Below, in pieces: positions 51,890 to 62,708 of a stretch of 64,000 nucleotides of DNA (positions within the stretch are counted from its first letter, which is position 1; the number at the start of each line of letters is the position of its first letter). The position numbers and the translations under genes are program-made. The notes under the pieces were generated by a model. The model worked only from the letters and a program-made list of their open reading frames with translations, searched no databases and was not told the DNA's origin. The DNA lies in NCBI RefSeq assembly GCF_008710135.1, contig NZ_VYKK01000005.1, positions 124,001-188,000 on the forward strand, written 5' to 3'. The stretch comes from Paenibacillus spiritus. GTDB lineage: Bacteria > Bacillota > Bacilli > Paenibacillales > Paenibacillaceae.

Positions 51890-51966
51890 CCGGCGCGGGA
51901 CGACGGTATTCGCTGCTTCGGCAGTGAATACCGGATACATAGAAGCGGGATGGAGGAAGGATCAAA

Positions 51967-52479
51967 ATGGCAGACGTATTTTTCACCTCAGACCATCATT
52001 TTGGCGACCGGTCTATTCTGGATGTGGAATCCAGGCCGTTCCCGGGTGTGCCGGAGATGAACGAAGTCATGGTCGCCCGCTGGAATGAGACGGTAACGCC
52101 GGAAGACCGGGTCTACCATCTGGGAGATTTCTCGGTGCTGGATCAGGAGGAGACCCGGCGGGTCGTGTCTCGTCTGAACGGCTACAAGATTCTAATCCTC
52201 GGCAATCATGACCGCGAGCACGGACGCACCCGTTCCTGGTGGCTTGACGCCGGATTCCAGGAAGCCCACGAGACGGGGCTGATCTATCAGAACTTCTTTC
52301 TGCTGACCCACGAACCGCTCTATATGAATAAGCATATGCCTTTTGTAAATGTGCACGGTCATATTCACGGGCAAAAATACGCAGACAAACAGCATTTCAA
52401 CGTCTGCGTCGAACATTGGAATTATCGCCCGGTGTCGTTCGGTGAGATGCGGCGTATTCTGGCAGGAGAGATAAAGTGA
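51967..52479 (+). CDS. Calcineurin-like metallophosphoesterase
   Basis: A 170-residue minimal metallophosphoesterase. Metal motifs in order: SDHHFGD, HLGDF, LGNHDRE, LLTHEP, VHGHIHG, the complete set for a binuclear site. Substrate unknown; such short proteins act on phosphodiesters. ATG at 51967 follows GGAGGAAGGATC. Confidence 0.9.
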   Translation: MADVFFTSDHHFGDRSILDVESRPFPGVPEMNEVMVARWNETVTPEDRVYHLGDFSVLDQEETRRVVSRLNGYKILILGNHDREHGRTRSWWLDAGFQEAHETGLIYQNFFLLTHEPLYMNKHMPFVNVHGHIHGQKYADKQHFNVCVEHWNYRPVSFGEMRRILAGEIK

Positions 52480-52523
52480 AGATTGCAACCATAGACGTCT
52501 CATGCGGGTTGATCAAGCCGAAG

Positions 52524-52561
52524 AAGCTGCCTTGGGCCAACAGGTTCCCAGGCAGCTTTTT
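52524..52561. terminator. Terminator between converging phosphoesterase and comM genes
   Basis: AAGCTGCCTTGGG pairs with CCCAGGCAGCTT (one bulge), followed by TTTTT at 52557-52561. Confidence 0.8.
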
Positions 52562-52605
52562 GGTGCATGCCTCTTCGTTAGGGCACTGCTTTATTCTGCG
52601 TTATT

Positions 52606-54300
52606 CTACTCCTCCTCATGCCCCTTCCGGTCCAGTATCCGATACTGCAGCGCCTCCGCAATATGGGAGGGGGCGATGTCTGCTGCTTCTTCCAGATCGG
52701 CGATCGTGCGGGCGACCTTCAGGATGCGGTCGTAGGAGCGCAGGCTCAGGCCTAGCGTCTCCATAAGGTCCTGGAGCCGGGCCTCCCCATCTCTGCCGGG
52801 GGAAGCGTACTGCTGCAGCGCAGAGCCCGACAGCTCGCTGTTCCAGGAGAAAGGCCGCCCGGCGTAGCGGGCCAGCTGCATGCGCCGGGCCCGCTCGACG
52901 GCTGCCCGCATATCGGCGGTGCTCATCGCAGGCTCGGCGGCAGTGGCGGCGGAATCCCGGGGACGGGGAACATCGACCTGGAGGTCGATGCGGTCCAGCA
53001 GCGGGCCGGAAATCCGGGAGCGGTAGTGGGCAATGCGCGCCGTGGAACAGGTGCAGCGGAGGTGGGGGTGATTGCTCCCGAGAAGTCCGCAGTGGCAGGG
53101 GTTCATGGAAGCCGCCAGCAGGAAATGAGCCGGATAGGTAAAAGAAGCCCTTGCCCGGCTGATTGTCACCAGACGGTCCTCCAGCGGCTGGCGCAGGGAT
53201 TCCAGCACTCCGCGCGGAAATTCGGGCAGTTCGTCGAGGAAGAGAACGCCCCGGTGAGCAAGGCTGACCTCACCCGGTTTCGGAATACTGCCGCCTCCGA
53301 TGATGCCTGCGGCAGAGATCGTATGATGCGGCGACCGAAAAGGACGGCTGCGCAGCAAGCCTTGGCCGGGTTCCCGGAGCAGACCGGCAGCGCTGTAGAT
53401 TCTCGTCGCCTCCAATGCCTCCGTCTCGGTGAGCGGAGGGAGAATGCCGGCCAGCCGTTTGATCATCATGGTCTTGCCGGTACCGGGAGGGCCAAGAAGC
53501 AGAATATTGTGCATCCCGGCGGCCGCGATGGTCAGCGCGCGCTTGGCCTGATGCTGGCCCCGGACGTCGCTGTAGTCTTCTGCCGGCTCCAGTCCACTTC
53601 CTGCACCGGAAGATGAGGGGACAGGGTGGTAGCGCAAATGCTCCAGTGACCGGAGAACAAGCGGCTGGGACACAGAATGCAGCGGCCCGCTCTCGTAGAC
53701 CGGGAATGGGAGTGCTTCACTGGAGACCGGGAACTGCCCGATTCCGCTGATCTCCAAGCCGCCGGACGCTAAGCCGGGAGCGGACGATTCACCGGCCGGT
53801 TCGGAGTCCGCTAGTTCTTTCAGGTGGTTCAGCGCATATATCTGCATGCCCGAGACCAGCGCGGCCTCCGCCGCATTGCTTCTGGGGAGCAGTACGGCGT
53901 TCAGGCCGCAGCTCCGCGCAGCCGCAACCATCGGCAGGACCCCGGTGACCGGGCGGAGGCTGCCGTCCAGCGCCAGCTCGCCGATCAGCAGCAGCCGGTC
54001 GGGCTCCGGAAGAACGAGCTGGCCGCTGGCGGCGAGAAGTCCGAGCGCGATGGCCAGGTCAAAGGCAGAGCCTTCTTTTCGCAGGTCTGCAGGGGCCAGG
54101 TTAATCGTAATCCGCTGCTGCGGGTAGCGGTAGCCGCAGTTCTTGACCGCAGCGCGGACGCGTTCAACCGCCTCCCGAATGGCGGAGTCCGGCAGTCCGA
54201 TAATATGGGTCTGGGGCAGACCGCTCGACAAATCCACCTCGACCTGAATCATCACCCCTTCGATGCCGTACAGACAAGCGCTGTTCAACGTTCCGTACAT
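52606..54300 (-). CDS. comM: YifB/ComM-type Mg-chelatase-like AAA+ ATPase
   Basis: A 564-residue protein. The N-terminal Lon-protease-like fold (VEVDLSSGLPQTHIIGLPDS, INLAPADLRKEGSAFDLAIA) is followed by an AAA+ core with Walker A LLGPPGTGKTMMIKRLAG and Walker B GVLFLDELPEF. The C-terminal Mg-chelatase region comes next (MNPCHCGLLGS, DRIDLQVDVPRP). ComM homologues are hexameric helicases aiding branch migration during natural transformation; dprA lies 4 kb away. ATG at 54300 follows GAGGGTG; the upstream frame has no RBS. Confidence 0.93.
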   Translation of the reverse strand: MYGTLNSACLYGIEGVMIQVEVDLSSGLPQTHIIGLPDSAIREAVERVRAAVKNCGYRYPQQRITINLAPADLRKEGSAFDLAIALGLLAASGQLVLPEPDRLLLIGELALDGSLRPVTGVLPMVAAARSCGLNAVLLPRSNAAEAALVSGMQIYALNHLKELADSEPAGESSAPGLASGGLEISGIGQFPVSSEALPFPVYESGPLHSVSQPLVLRSLEHLRYHPVPSSSGAGSGLEPAEDYSDVRGQHQAKRALTIAAAGMHNILLLGPPGTGKTMMIKRLAGILPPLTETEALEATRIYSAAGLLREPGQGLLRSRPFRSPHHTISAAGIIGGGSIPKPGEVSLAHRGVLFLDELPEFPRGVLESLRQPLEDRLVTISRARASFTYPAHFLLAASMNPCHCGLLGSNHPHLRCTCSTARIAHYRSRISGPLLDRIDLQVDVPRPRDSAATAAEPAMSTADMRAAVERARRMQLARYAGRPFSWNSELSGSALQQYASPGRDGEARLQDLMETLGLSLRSYDRILKVARTIADLEEAADIAPSHIAEALQYRILDRKGHEEE

Positions 54301-54426
54301 GACAAAAACACCCTCTCTTCTGTAAAGTGTCCAGAAAAGGGGTGCTTCCGCCATTCTCCGCCGGTTCTCTGCAAGAACCGCAAAAACTTTCCTTCATTAT
54401 ATAACCGGCTTCTCCCAAAAATCAAA

Positions 54427-54855
54427 TCAGAGAACTTCGATCTCCACCGCAATGTTGCCGCGGGTAGCGCGGGAATACGGGCAGGCTGCATGGGCGCCTT
54501 CCACCAGCTTCTCGGCCGTCTCGCGATCAACGCCTGAGACCAGCACCGCCAGCTTCACGCCGATGCCGAAGCCGCCGTCTTCCACCTTGCCGAAGCTGAC
54601 CGTAGCCGTTACTTCGCTGCCCTCGATCTTCGTCCGGCTCATCCGGGCCACCATGTTCAGCGCACTGTCGAAGCAGGCCGCATAACCGGCTGCGAACAGC
54701 TGTTCAGGATTGGTCCCTTCTCCGCCGGCTCCGCCCATCTCACGGGGGGTAGAAATCTTGTGGGAGAAGACCGGGGAAGCGGATTCGACATAGCCGTCGC
54801 GGCCGCCGACAGCCTTAACCGTGGTTTCGTACATTTTTTGCTGAATGGTCATCAT
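54427..54855 (-). CDS. ohrA: Organic hydroperoxide resistance protein Ohr
   Basis: A 142-residue OsmC/Ohr peroxidase. It has the two reactive cysteines, in AAGYAACFDSALNMVA and GAHAACPYSRATRGN, and the GGEGTNPEQLFAAG block. It reduces organic hydroperoxides using lipoylated partners. ATG at 54855 (or 54852) follows GGAG. It is divergent from the ohrR-like gene over an AT-rich 150-bp gap with a TATAAT, the standard regulator/target layout. Confidence 0.96.
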   Translation of the reverse strand: MMTIQQKMYETTVKAVGGRDGYVESASPVFSHKISTPREMGGAGGEGTNPEQLFAAGYAACFDSALNMVARMSRTKIEGSEVTATVSFGKVEDGGFGIGVKLAVLVSGVDRETAEKLVEGAHAACPYSRATRGNIAVEIEVL

Positions 54856-55004
54856 GGGTTCTTCGCTCCAATTCATTTTAGTAAATTATATTTTACACAA
54901 TCTAATTTATCATAATAAAAGAAAATGTCAATTCATTTTTTGCTATTATCATGAATTCCGTCCGCATTTATGATATGATCGTCATAAGAAAGCAGGTGAC
55001 CATA

Positions 55005-55475
55005 ATGGATGAAAAAACAACAACGCCCGAACTGCTGCTGGATAATCAGCTATGCTTTACCATTTATGCTTGCTCTCGTGAAATCACGAAGCTGTATCAG
55101 CCTTATCTGGACACGCTCGGCGTAACGTATTCGCAGTATCTGGTGCTCCTTGTGCTGTGGGAGAAGAAGCAGTGCACGGTCAAGGAACTCGGCGCAGAGC
55201 TTTATCTGGATTCCGGGACCCTGACGCCGCTTCTCAAGCGCCTTCAGGCTGCGGGACTCATCAACCGTGACCGGTCGCTCGAAGACGAGCGCAAAGTGCT
55301 TATTACTCTCACCGACACCGGTTGGGCCCTTCAGGAGAAGGCAAGGGAGATCCCCGGCAAAATTGCCGAAGGAACCATGCTGTCCGAGGAGGAATTCGGA
55401 GCGCTGCTGTGCCAGTTCAAGGACCTTCTGGGCCGGGTACATCAGGCGAATTTCAAGTCTCCATCCAAGGTGTGA
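55005..55475 (+). CDS. ohrR: MarR-family peroxide sensor OhrR
   Basis: A 156-residue MarR-type repressor. The N-terminal LLLDNQLCFTIYACSREITK carries the reactive Cys of OhrR, with a second Cys six residues later. The winged helix spans about 50-110 (TVKELGAELYLDSGTLTPLL and SLEDERKVLITLTDTG). On oxidation by organic peroxides it releases the ohr promoter. ATG at 55005 follows AGGTGACC. Divergent from ohrA; the AT-rich spacer 54860-54950 probably holds its operator, although I cannot fix a perfect dyad. Confidence 0.93.
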   Translation: MDEKTTTPELLLDNQLCFTIYACSREITKLYQPYLDTLGVTYSQYLVLLVLWEKKQCTVKELGAELYLDSGTLTPLLKRLQAAGLINRDRSLEDERKVLITLTDTGWALQEKAREIPGKIAEGTMLSEEEFGALLCQFKDLLGRVHQANFKSPSKV

Positions 55476-55553
55476 GGTTCTGTCTATAAAATCAATCGCG
55501 TTTTGATATGAAATCATGCGAAAATGTATGTATAAAGATCGACAACTTTTTGA

Positions 55554-55567
55554 GGTAAGCGTTTTTA
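55554..55567 (+). promoter_or_regulatory. cre-like site in the sucCD promoter region
   Basis: GGTAAGCGTTTTTA matches TGWAANCGNTNWCA at 12 of 14 positions, just upstream of a TACAAT (55576-55581). Catabolite repression of succinyl-CoA synthetase by CcpA is known in Bacillus. Confidence 0.4.
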
Positions 55568-55587
55568 AATCATGTTACAATATTCTC

Positions 55588-55736
55588 GGCTTCAGGTGAC
55601 TCTCAACCTGTTCCGGGAGTATTGGCATGGCTACATATCTTCTCCCGGACCTGACCTTGCGGCAATCAAAACGGAATGCGGAATGAACGGCAGGCAGCCT
55701 GCCGCGATCCCGCAACACTTTAGGAGGCTTCCGTCA
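55588..55736 (+). promoter_or_regulatory. Structured 5' leader of sucCD
   Basis: About 150 bases between the likely transcription start and the sucC ATG carry three hairpins: CAGGT/ACCTG, TCCGGGAG (55612-55619) with CTCCCGGA (55642-55649), and CGGCAGG-CAG-CCTGCCG (55688-55704). There is no T-run after any of them. Possible post-transcriptional control; no known riboswitch recognised. Confidence 0.4.
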
Positions 55737-56897
55737 ATGAATATCCACGAGTACCAGGGAAAAGAAGTGCTTAAGAAGTACGGCGTTGCCGTACCGAACG
55801 GCAAAGTCGCTTATACGGTGGAAGAAGCGGTTGCTGCGGCGCAGGAGCTTGGCAGTCCGGTAACGGTCGTGAAGGCGCAGATCCACGCCGGCGGCCGGGG
55901 TAAAGCCGGAGGCGTGAAGGTCGCGAAGAATCTGGATGAAGTCCGCAGCTATGCGGGAGAAATTCTGGGCAAGACGCTGGTTACCCACCAGACGGGACCG
56001 GAAGGCAAAGTGGTCAAACGCCTGCTGATTGAAGAAGGCTGCCAGATTGTCAAGGAGTACTACATCGGTCTTGTGGTGGACCGCGGAACCGGACGCGTCG
56101 TGCTGATGGGTTCGGAAGAAGGCGGCACGGAGATTGAGGAAGTGGCTGCCGAGCATCCGGAGAAGATTTTTAAGCAGGTCATTGATCCGGCCGTCGGACT
56201 TCAGCCTTTTCAAGCGCGGGAGCTGGCCTACGGAATTGGCATTCCAAAAGAATTGACGAATAAAGCGGTCAAGTTTATGCAAGCGCTGTATTCCGCATTT
56301 GTGGATAATGACTGCTCCATTGCCGAGATCAATCCGCTTGTCGTTACAGGCGACGGAGAGGTGCTGGCGCTGGATGCCAAGCTGAACTTTGATTCCAATG
56401 CGCTGTTCCGCCATAAGGACATTCTCGCTCTGCGGGACCTGGAGGAAGAGAACGAGAAGGAGATTGAAGCGTCCAAATATGACCTCAGTTATATAGCCCT
56501 GGACGGGAACATCGGCTGCATGGTCAACGGTGCAGGTCTGGCTATGGCTACAATGGATATTATCAAATATTACGGCGGCGAACCGGCCAACTTCCTGGAC
56601 GTAGGGGGCGGCGCGACGGCGGAGAAGGTAACGGAAGCCTTCAAGATCATTTTGTCCGACGATAAGGTGAACGGAATCTTCATTAATATTTTTGGAGGCA
56701 TCATGCGCTGCGACGTGATCGCGAGCGGTGTGGTGGAAGCGGCGGGACAGCTGGGACTCACCAAGCCGCTCGTTGTCCGTCTGGAGGGTACGAATGTCGG
56801 ATTGGGCAAGGAAATTCTGGCCGGCTCCGGGCTGAATATCGTTTCGGCCGATTCCATGGCGGACGGGGCCCGTAAAATTGTGGCTCTGGTGCAGTAG
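55737..56897 (+). CDS. sucC: Succinyl-CoA synthetase beta subunit
   Basis: A 386-residue ADP-forming beta subunit: [23 protein letters not shown]-grasp glycine loop [15 protein letters not shown], and the C-terminal [20 protein letters not shown]. Converts succinyl-CoA to succinate in the TCA cycle together with SucD. ATG at 55737 is preceded by TAGGAGG; the longer open frame runs back through the leader. Confidence 0.98.
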   Translation: MNIHEYQGKEVLKKYGVAVPNGKVAYTVEEAVAAAQELGSPVTVVKAQIHAGGRGKAGGVKVAKNLDEVRSYAGEILGKTLVTHQTGPEGKVVKRLLIEEGCQIVKEYYIGLVVDRGTGRVVLMGSEEGGTEIEEVAAEHPEKIFKQVIDPAVGLQPFQARELAYGIGIPKELTNKAVKFMQALYSAFVDNDCSIAEINPLVVTGDGEVLALDAKLNFDSNALFRHKDILALRDLEEENEKEIEASKYDLSYIALDGNIGCMVNGAGLAMATMDIIKYYGGEPANFLDVGGGATAEKVTEAFKIILSDDKVNGIFINIFGGIMRCDVIASGVVEAAGQLGLTKPLVVRLEGTNVGLGKEILAGSGLNIVSADSMADGARKIVALVQ

Positions 56898-56947
56898 GCG
56901 GATGATTCGCTGCGTATTTTACCAACCTTAAGGGGATGTGACGTTGA

Positions 56948-57877
56948 ATGAGCATTCTTGTCGATAAGCATACGAAGGTGATTACACAGGGGATTACGGG
57001 ATCTACGGGTCTCTTCCATACCAAGGGAGCGCTTGATTACGGTACCCGGATGGTCGGCGGGGTAACGCCCGGAAAAGGCGGAACGAATGTCTCCATTACA
57101 CTCGACAACGGCAGCGAAGTTACCCTTCCGGTCTTTGATACCGTGAAGGAAGCCAAGGCGGCGACAGGCGCTACGGCGAGCGTGATTTATGTGCCGCCGG
57201 CGTTCGCCGCCGACTCGATTATGGAAGCAGTCGATGCCGAGCTTGACCTGGTGATCTGTATTACGGAAGGGATTCCGGTGCTGGATATGGTCAAGGTCAA
57301 ACGCTATATGGAAGGCCATTCCACGGTATTGATCGGACCTAACTGTCCGGGCGTCATTACACCGGGCGAATGCAAGATCGGCATTATGCCGGGCTATATT
57401 CATATGCCGGGTTATGTGGGCGTCGTCTCCCGAAGCGGGACGCTGACGTATGAAGCGGTGCATCAGCTGACTTCGCGCGGAATCGGCCAGTCCTCGGCAG
57501 TCGGCATCGGCGGCGATCCGGTCAAAGGCTCGGAATTCATCGATATCCTGAAACGCTTCAATGACGATCCGGGCACCAAGGCCGTAATTATGATCGGCGA
57601 AATCGGGGGGACGGCGGAGGAAGAGGCGGCCGAATGGATCCGCGAGCATATGACCAAGCCGGTTGTCGGTTTCATCGGCGGAACGACTGCTCCTCCGGGG
57701 AAGCGGATGGGCCACGCCGGAGCGATCATCTCGGGCGGGAAAGGGACGGCGGCGGAGAAGATCGCGGTGCTTGAAGCCTGCGGCATCCGGGTGGCTCCAA
57801 CTCCGGCTGAAATGGGCGCAACGCTTGTCGAAGTGCTGGAAGAGCAGGGCATTCTCAACGCCTGCACGACACATTGA
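56948..57877 (+). CDS. sucD: Succinyl-CoA synthetase alpha subunit
   Basis: A 309-residue alpha subunit. N-terminal CoA-binding Rossmann fold ([20 protein letters not shown]) and phosphorylated His256 in [21 protein letters not shown] at 56948, 50 bp after sucC, preceded by AAGGGGATG. Forms the alpha2beta2 enzyme with SucC. Confidence 0.98.
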   Translation: MSILVDKHTKVITQGITGSTGLFHTKGALDYGTRMVGGVTPGKGGTNVSITLDNGSEVTLPVFDTVKEAKAATGATASVIYVPPAFAADSIMEAVDAELDLVICITEGIPVLDMVKVKRYMEGHSTVLIGPNCPGVITPGECKIGIMPGYIHMPGYVGVVSRSGTLTYEAVHQLTSRGIGQSSAVGIGGDPVKGSEFIDILKRFNDDPGTKAVIMIGEIGGTAEEEAAEWIREHMTKPVVGFIGGTTAPPGKRMGHAGAIISGGKGTAAEKIAVLEACGIRVAPTPAEMGATLVEVLEEQGILNACTTH

Positions 57878-57890
57878 TTCCGGCAGGCCA

Positions 57891-57918
57891 TTGATGGAAC
57901 GGTTTATTCGAGTATAAT
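57891..57918 (+). promoter_or_regulatory. Promoter upstream of dprA
   Basis: TTGATG, 16 bases, TATAAT. Its start point lies only a few bases ahead of the hairpin at 57932, so transcripts to dprA must pass a terminator. Confidence 0.6.
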
Positions 57919-57931
57919 GGAAGCAAGAGGT

Positions 57932-57975
57932 AAGCAACCTTTCATTCCCCGCGCGGGAGGAGAGGTTGCTTTTTT
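57932..57975 (+). terminator. Terminator/attenuator between sucD and dprA
   Basis: AAGCAACCTTTC pairs with AGAGGTTGCT and an inner CCCGCGCGGG palindrome, followed by TTTTTT. Confidence 0.8.
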
Positions 57976-58017
57976 GCGTTGGATGACTTGTTAAGACCAT
58001 TTGAAGGAGGCCATGAA

Positions 58018-59148
58018 ATGAATCGCAGCGAATTGCTGTTTGGACTGCATGAAATGGAAGGGATCGGCTGGGCCAGCCTGAACCGGATTGTGCGATGCGG
58101 GATGCTGACCGAAGCGTCTTTCTCTTGCTCGGAAAAGGAATGGCTCGGAATTGGGCTTCCGCCTGCGGCGGCGGACCGTCTGGCGAAGCAGTGGTCGCCG
58201 GACTGGATCGCCCGCCGGCTGGAGCTGCTGGAGGCTTCCGGGTACCGCTATCTTGCCGTCACGGATGAAGCGTATCCGTTCCGGCTGCGCGAAGCGGCCG
58301 AGCCGCCTTGGGTGCTCTATCTCCGCGGCCGGACCGAACTGCTGACACGGCCTTCCATTGCCATGGTCGGTACCCGGGCTCCGACCGTCTACGGCCGCCG
58401 GGTCGGAGAAGCATTGGCCTCGGCGCTCTCGGCCAAGGGGATGACGATTATCAGCGGGTTGGCCCGCGGGATCGACAGCATCTGCCATGAAGCGGCTCTG
58501 CCGGGACCGGGCGGCACGATTGCCGTCATGGCGACGGCAATCGACAAAATTTATCCGCCCGAGAATCGGAGCCTGCTGCGGGCTATTAAGCGGGAGGGCC
58601 TGGTGGTCAGCGAATACCCGATCGGAACGAAGAGCCATCCGGGTCTCTTCCCCCGGCGCAACCGCATTATCGCGGGACTTGCGCTCGGGACGGTGGTGGT
58701 GGAGGCGGACAGCCGGAGCGGTTCCCTGATTACAGCGGACGCGGCGCTGGAGGCGGGACGCGATGTTTTTGCCGTGCCGGGACCGATCACTTCTCCCAAG
58801 AGCCGGGGCTCGAACGATCTGCTGAAACAGGGGGCGAAGCTGGTCTCAAGCCCGGAAGATATCTGGGAGGAATACCGCGAACCCTGGCTCCGGACACTGC
58901 CCGGAGAGGGGGCGGGCAAGGCGGACGGAGGACCAACAGGCGAAGGGGGAACGCTCGCTCTGGACGAAAACAATTTGACAAGTGAGGAGTCCCAACTATA
59001 CCATATACTGCATCAGGGCCCCTTTACTTTCGACGAACTGCTGGGCCGGAGCGGGTATGATTTTGGACTTTTGCATTCGCTTCTGCTATCTTTAATCATA
59101 AAAAAAGCGGTGGTTCAATTACCGGGCGCTACTTATAAAATCGTATAA
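58018..59148 (+). CDS. dprA: DNA processing protein DprA
   Basis: A 376-residue DprA/Smf. N-terminal helical domain, then the Rossmann-like core: IAMVGTRAPTVYGRRVGEAL, TIISGLARGIDSICHEAAL, LFPRRNRIIAGLALGTVVVE, SGSLITADAALEAGRDVFAV. The C-terminal winged-helix part follows after a Gly-rich linker. It loads RecA on incoming single-stranded DNA in transformation. ATG at 58018 (MNRSELLFG) follows GAAGGAGG; the in-frame TTG upstream lies next to the terminator. Confidence 0.96.
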   Translation: MNRSELLFGLHEMEGIGWASLNRIVRCGMLTEASFSCSEKEWLGIGLPPAAADRLAKQWSPDWIARRLELLEASGYRYLAVTDEAYPFRLREAAEPPWVLYLRGRTELLTRPSIAMVGTRAPTVYGRRVGEALASALSAKGMTIISGLARGIDSICHEAALPGPGGTIAVMATAIDKIYPPENRSLLRAIKREGLVVSEYPIGTKSHPGLFPRRNRIIAGLALGTVVVEADSRSGSLITADAALEAGRDVFAVPGPITSPKSRGSNDLLKQGAKLVSSPEDIWEEYREPWLRTLPGEGAGKADGGPTGEGGTLALDENNLTSEESQLYHILHQGPFTFDELLGRSGYDFGLLHSLLLSLIIKKAVVQLPGATYKIV

Positions 59149-59184
59149 AAGAGGAAGCGTTAATTTTACGAGGAGGACGAACCT

Positions 59185-61284
59185 GTGGCGGATTCACTGG
59201 TCATTGTCGAGTCGCCGGCGAAGGCGAAGACGATCGGCAAATACCTGGGCAGCAAATATATTGTCAAAGCATCCATGGGACATATTCGGGATTTGCCCAA
59301 AAGCCAGACCGGGGTGGAAGTCGAGAACAACTTTAATCCCAAATACATTACCATTCGGGGCAAAGGCTCTGTACTGAAAGAACTTAAGGACGCCAGCAAG
59401 AAAGTCAAGAATGTCTATCTGGCGGCTGACCCGGACCGCGAAGGAGAGGCTATCGCCTGGCATCTGGCCCATGCGCTGGATTTGGACGATACCCAGGAAT
59501 GCCGGGTAGTGTTCAACGAAATCACGAAGCAGGCGGTCAAGGATGCGTTCAAGACGCCGCGCAAAATCAACATGAATCTCGTCAACGCCCAGCAGGCGCG
59601 CCGGATTCTCGACCGACTGGTCGGCTATCAGATCAGCCCCTTATTATGGAAGAAAGTCAAAAAAGGACTGTCTGCGGGCCGGGTTCAATCGGTGGCCGTC
59701 AAGATTATCATGGACCGGGAGAATGAAATTTCGGCATTTGTGCCAGAGGAGTACTGGAGCATCACCGCCCGCCTTGGGATCAAGGATTCCGTGTTCGAAG
59801 CGAAGTTCCATAAGATGAACGGTGTGAAAAAGGAACTTGGCCGCGAGAGCGACGTCCAGGAAGTGCTGAAGGCGATTGAAGGCGCCGATTTCATAGTCGG
59901 CGAAGTGAAAGAGAAGGAGCGTCAGCGTCATCCTTCCGCTCCCTTCACGACGAGTTCGCTTCAGCAGGAAGCGGCGCGCAAGCTCGGCTTCCGGGCGTCG
60001 AAGACCATGTCCGTGGCACAGCAGCTCTATGAGGGCGTCGAGCTGGGCAAGGAAGGAACGGTCGGTCTGATTACGTACATGCGTACCGACTCGACGCGAA
60101 TTTCCACAACGGCGCAGGATGAGGCTAAAGAGCTGATCGTAGGCAAGTACGGCGAGAAATTCGCCCCGGAAACACCGCGGCAGTATTCCAAAAAAGCGGC
60201 CGGGGCCCAGGATGCCCATGAAGCCATCCGGCCCACATCCGTTCTTCGGGAACCGGACAGCGTCAAAGAGTATTTGAGCCGCGATCAGTTCCGGCTCTAC
60301 AAGCTCGTCTGGGAGCGGTTTGTCAGCAGCCAGATGTCGTCTGCTGTGCTCGATACGCTCTCGGTGGACATTCAGGCAGGGCCGGCGGTCTTCCGGGCCG
60401 TCGGTTCCAAGGTATCCTTCCCGGGCTTCATGAAGGTATACGTCGAGGGCAACGACGACGGTACGACCGAGGAAGATAAATATCTGCCCCCGCTCGCGGC
60501 CGGAGACCGGCTGGAGCGCCGCGAAGTCGAGCCGAAGCAGCATTTCACCCAGCCGCCGCCGCGCTATACGGAAGCCAGACTGGTGAAGACGCTCGAGGAA
60601 CTGGGCATTGGCCGTCCGAGCACGTATGCGCCGACGCTGGAGACGATCCAGAAACGCGGCTATGTGGCCATTGAAGAGAAGAAATTCATGCCGACCGAGC
60701 TTGGCGAACTGATCATTGAACAGATGGAGCAGTTCTTCCCCGAGATTCTCGATGTGGAGTTCACGGCCCATATGGAGGAAGATCTTGACCATGTCGAGGA
60801 AGGCTCCGAGGATTGGGTGGAAGTGCTCGCTGAATTCTACGGGCCGTTCAAGAAGCGTCTGGATGTAGCGGAAGAAGAAATGAAGGAGATTGAAATCGTT
60901 GACGAGGTCTCCGACGAGCTCTGCGAGAAATGCGGAAGCCCGATGGTCTACAAGCTGGGCCGGTTCGGCAAATTCCTGGCCTGCTCGGGCTTCCCGGACT
61001 GCCGCAACACGAAGCCGATCATCAAGGATATCGGAGTCGGCTGCCCGAAATGCGGCGAAGGCAAGGTGGTGGAGCGGCGGAGCAAGAAGGGACGCGTCTT
61101 CTACGGATGCGACCGGTACCCGGAATGTGATTTTGTCTCGTGGGACCGGCCGTCTGCCAAGTCTTGTCCCGAATGCGGCGCGTGGATGGTGGAGAAACGC
61201 AGCAAGCAGGGCGTGAAGCTGCAATGTACGTCCTGCGATCATACGGAGATGGTGGAAGAAGCCGATGATGAGGCGGCGGAATAA
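59185..61284 (+). CDS. topA: DNA topoisomerase I
   Basis: A 699-residue type IA topoisomerase that relaxes negative supercoils. Toprim domain ([35 protein letters not shown]), active-site Tyr298 in [13 protein letters not shown], and three C-terminal zinc ribbons (CEKCGSP, CPKCGEG, CPECGAW). GTG at 59185 is preceded by GAGGAGGACG. Follows dprA by 36 bp as in other Bacillales. Confidence 0.98.
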   Translation: MADSLVIVESPAKAKTIGKYLGSKYIVKASMGHIRDLPKSQTGVEVENNFNPKYITIRGKGSVLKELKDASKKVKNVYLAADPDREGEAIAWHLAHALDLDDTQECRVVFNEITKQAVKDAFKTPRKINMNLVNAQQARRILDRLVGYQISPLLWKKVKKGLSAGRVQSVAVKIIMDRENEISAFVPEEYWSITARLGIKDSVFEAKFHKMNGVKKELGRESDVQEVLKAIEGADFIVGEVKEKERQRHPSAPFTTSSLQQEAARKLGFRASKTMSVAQQLYEGVELGKEGTVGLITYMRTDSTRISTTAQDEAKELIVGKYGEKFAPETPRQYSKKAAGAQDAHEAIRPTSVLREPDSVKEYLSRDQFRLYKLVWERFVSSQMSSAVLDTLSVDIQAGPAVFRAVGSKVSFPGFMKVYVEGNDDGTTEEDKYLPPLAAGDRLERREVEPKQHFTQPPPRYTEARLVKTLEELGIGRPSTYAPTLETIQKRGYVAIEEKKFMPTELGELIIEQMEQFFPEILDVEFTAHMEEDLDHVEEGSEDWVEVLAEFYGPFKKRLDVAEEEMKEIEIVDEVSDELCEKCGSPMVYKLGRFGKFLACSGFPDCRNTKPIIKDIGVGCPKCGEGKVVERRSKKGRVFYGCDRYPECDFVSWDRPSAKSCPECGAWMVEKRSKQGVKLQCTSCDHTEMVEEADDEAAE

Positions 61285-61315
61285 GGCATTTGCGATTTAA
61301 TGGAGGGTACACATC

Positions 61316-62692
61316 TTGAGTCAATCAACGAAGCAGAGAACAACCGCTCCGGTAACCGTTATCGGAGCAGGCCTGGCGGGCAGCGAAGCCGCCTGGCAGA
61401 TCGCGTCACAGGGCGTGCCGGTACGCCTGTACGAAATGCGGCCGGTCGTGAAGACGCCGGCCCACCATACGGACAAGTTCGCCGAGCTGGTCTGCAGCAA
61501 TTCGCTCCGGGCGAACGGCTTGGGCAACGCGGTTGGAGTGCTCAAAGAGGAAATGCGGCGGCTCGGATCGCTCGTCCTCGGCGCTGCCGACCGCAACGCG
61601 GTTCCGGCCGGCGGCGCGCTGGCCGTTGACCGGGACGGTTTTTCCGGAGAAATTACCGATACGCTGCATAATCATCCCCTGGTTGAAGTTATACATGAAG
61701 AGGTAGGGCGAATTCCGGCGGAAGGCATTGTAGTCATTGCCACCGGACCTCTGACTTCGCCGGAGTTGTCCGCCGAGATCGGCAGATTGCTGGGCGAAGA
61801 GTACTTCTACTTCTATGATGCGGCGGCGCCGATCGTGGAGAAGGATTCCATCGACATGAGCAAGGTCTATCTCGCCTCCCGGTATGACAAGGGAGAAGCG
61901 GCTTACCTGAACTGCCCGATGACGGAAGAGGAATTCAACGTCTTCTATGATGCGCTGGTATCGGCCGAGACGGCGGCTCTGAAGGATTTTGAGAAGGAGA
62001 TTTATTTCGAGGGCTGCATGCCGATCGAGGTCATGATGAAGCGCGGCAAGCAGACGGCGCTGTTCGGACCGATGAAGCCGGTCGGCCTCGTCAACCCGCA
62101 TACGGGCAAGCTGCCGTTCGCCGTCGTCCAGCTCCGCCAGGACAATGCGGCCGGAACGCTCTATAACCTGGTCGGATTCCAGACGCATTTGAAGTGGGGC
62201 GAACAGAAGCGGGTATTCTCGCTCATCCCGGGTCTGGAGAACGCGGAATATGTCCGTTACGGCGTCATGCACCGCAACACTTTCATCAATTCGCCGAAGC
62301 TGCTGCATCCCACCTATCAGCTAAAAGGGAACGAGCGGCTGTTTTTTGCCGGTCAGATGACGGGAGTTGAGGGTTACGTCGAGTCGGCTGCTTCCGGGCT
62401 CATCGCGGGTCTGAACGCTGCCCGGGCTGCGCTCGGCGAAGAACCGGTGATCTTCCCGCAGGAGACCGTGCTTGGCAGTATGCCGGCCTATATCACCACA
62501 GCGGACCCGGCGCATTTCCAGCCGATGAACGCTAATTTTGGCCTGCTGCCGAAACCCGAGAAACGGATCAAGAGCAAGAAGGAGAAGAATGAAATGCTGG
62601 CCCTCCGGGCGCTGGACAGCCTGGAGCAGTTCGCGGTAGAGAGCGGCCTGGCTTATAAGGCCCCGGCTGCCGAAGTCCGGAATCCATCCTAG
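61316..62692 (+). CDS. trmFO: Methylenetetrahydrofolate-tRNA uracil-54 methyltransferase TrmFO
   Basis: A 458-residue FAD enzyme that makes m5U54 (ribothymidine) in tRNA using methylene-THF. FAD-binding [32 protein letters not shown] with the catalytic Cys region, [23 protein letters not shown] at 61316 follows GGAGGG. The gene lies directly between topA and hslV; the xerC/codV gene present there in B. subtilis is absent. Confidence 0.97.
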   Translation: MSQSTKQRTTAPVTVIGAGLAGSEAAWQIASQGVPVRLYEMRPVVKTPAHHTDKFAELVCSNSLRANGLGNAVGVLKEEMRRLGSLVLGAADRNAVPAGGALAVDRDGFSGEITDTLHNHPLVEVIHEEVGRIPAEGIVVIATGPLTSPELSAEIGRLLGEEYFYFYDAAAPIVEKDSIDMSKVYLASRYDKGEAAYLNCPMTEEEFNVFYDALVSAETAALKDFEKEIYFEGCMPIEVMMKRGKQTALFGPMKPVGLVNPHTGKLPFAVVQLRQDNAAGTLYNLVGFQTHLKWGEQKRVFSLIPGLENAEYVRYGVMHRNTFINSPKLLHPTYQLKGNERLFFAGQMTGVEGYVESAASGLIAGLNAARAALGEEPVIFPQETVLGSMPAYITTADPAHFQPMNANFGLLPKPEKRIKSKKEKNEMLALRALDSLEQFAVESGLAYKAPAAEVRNPS

Positions 62693-62708
62693 GAGGAGGT
62701 AGGGGAAT

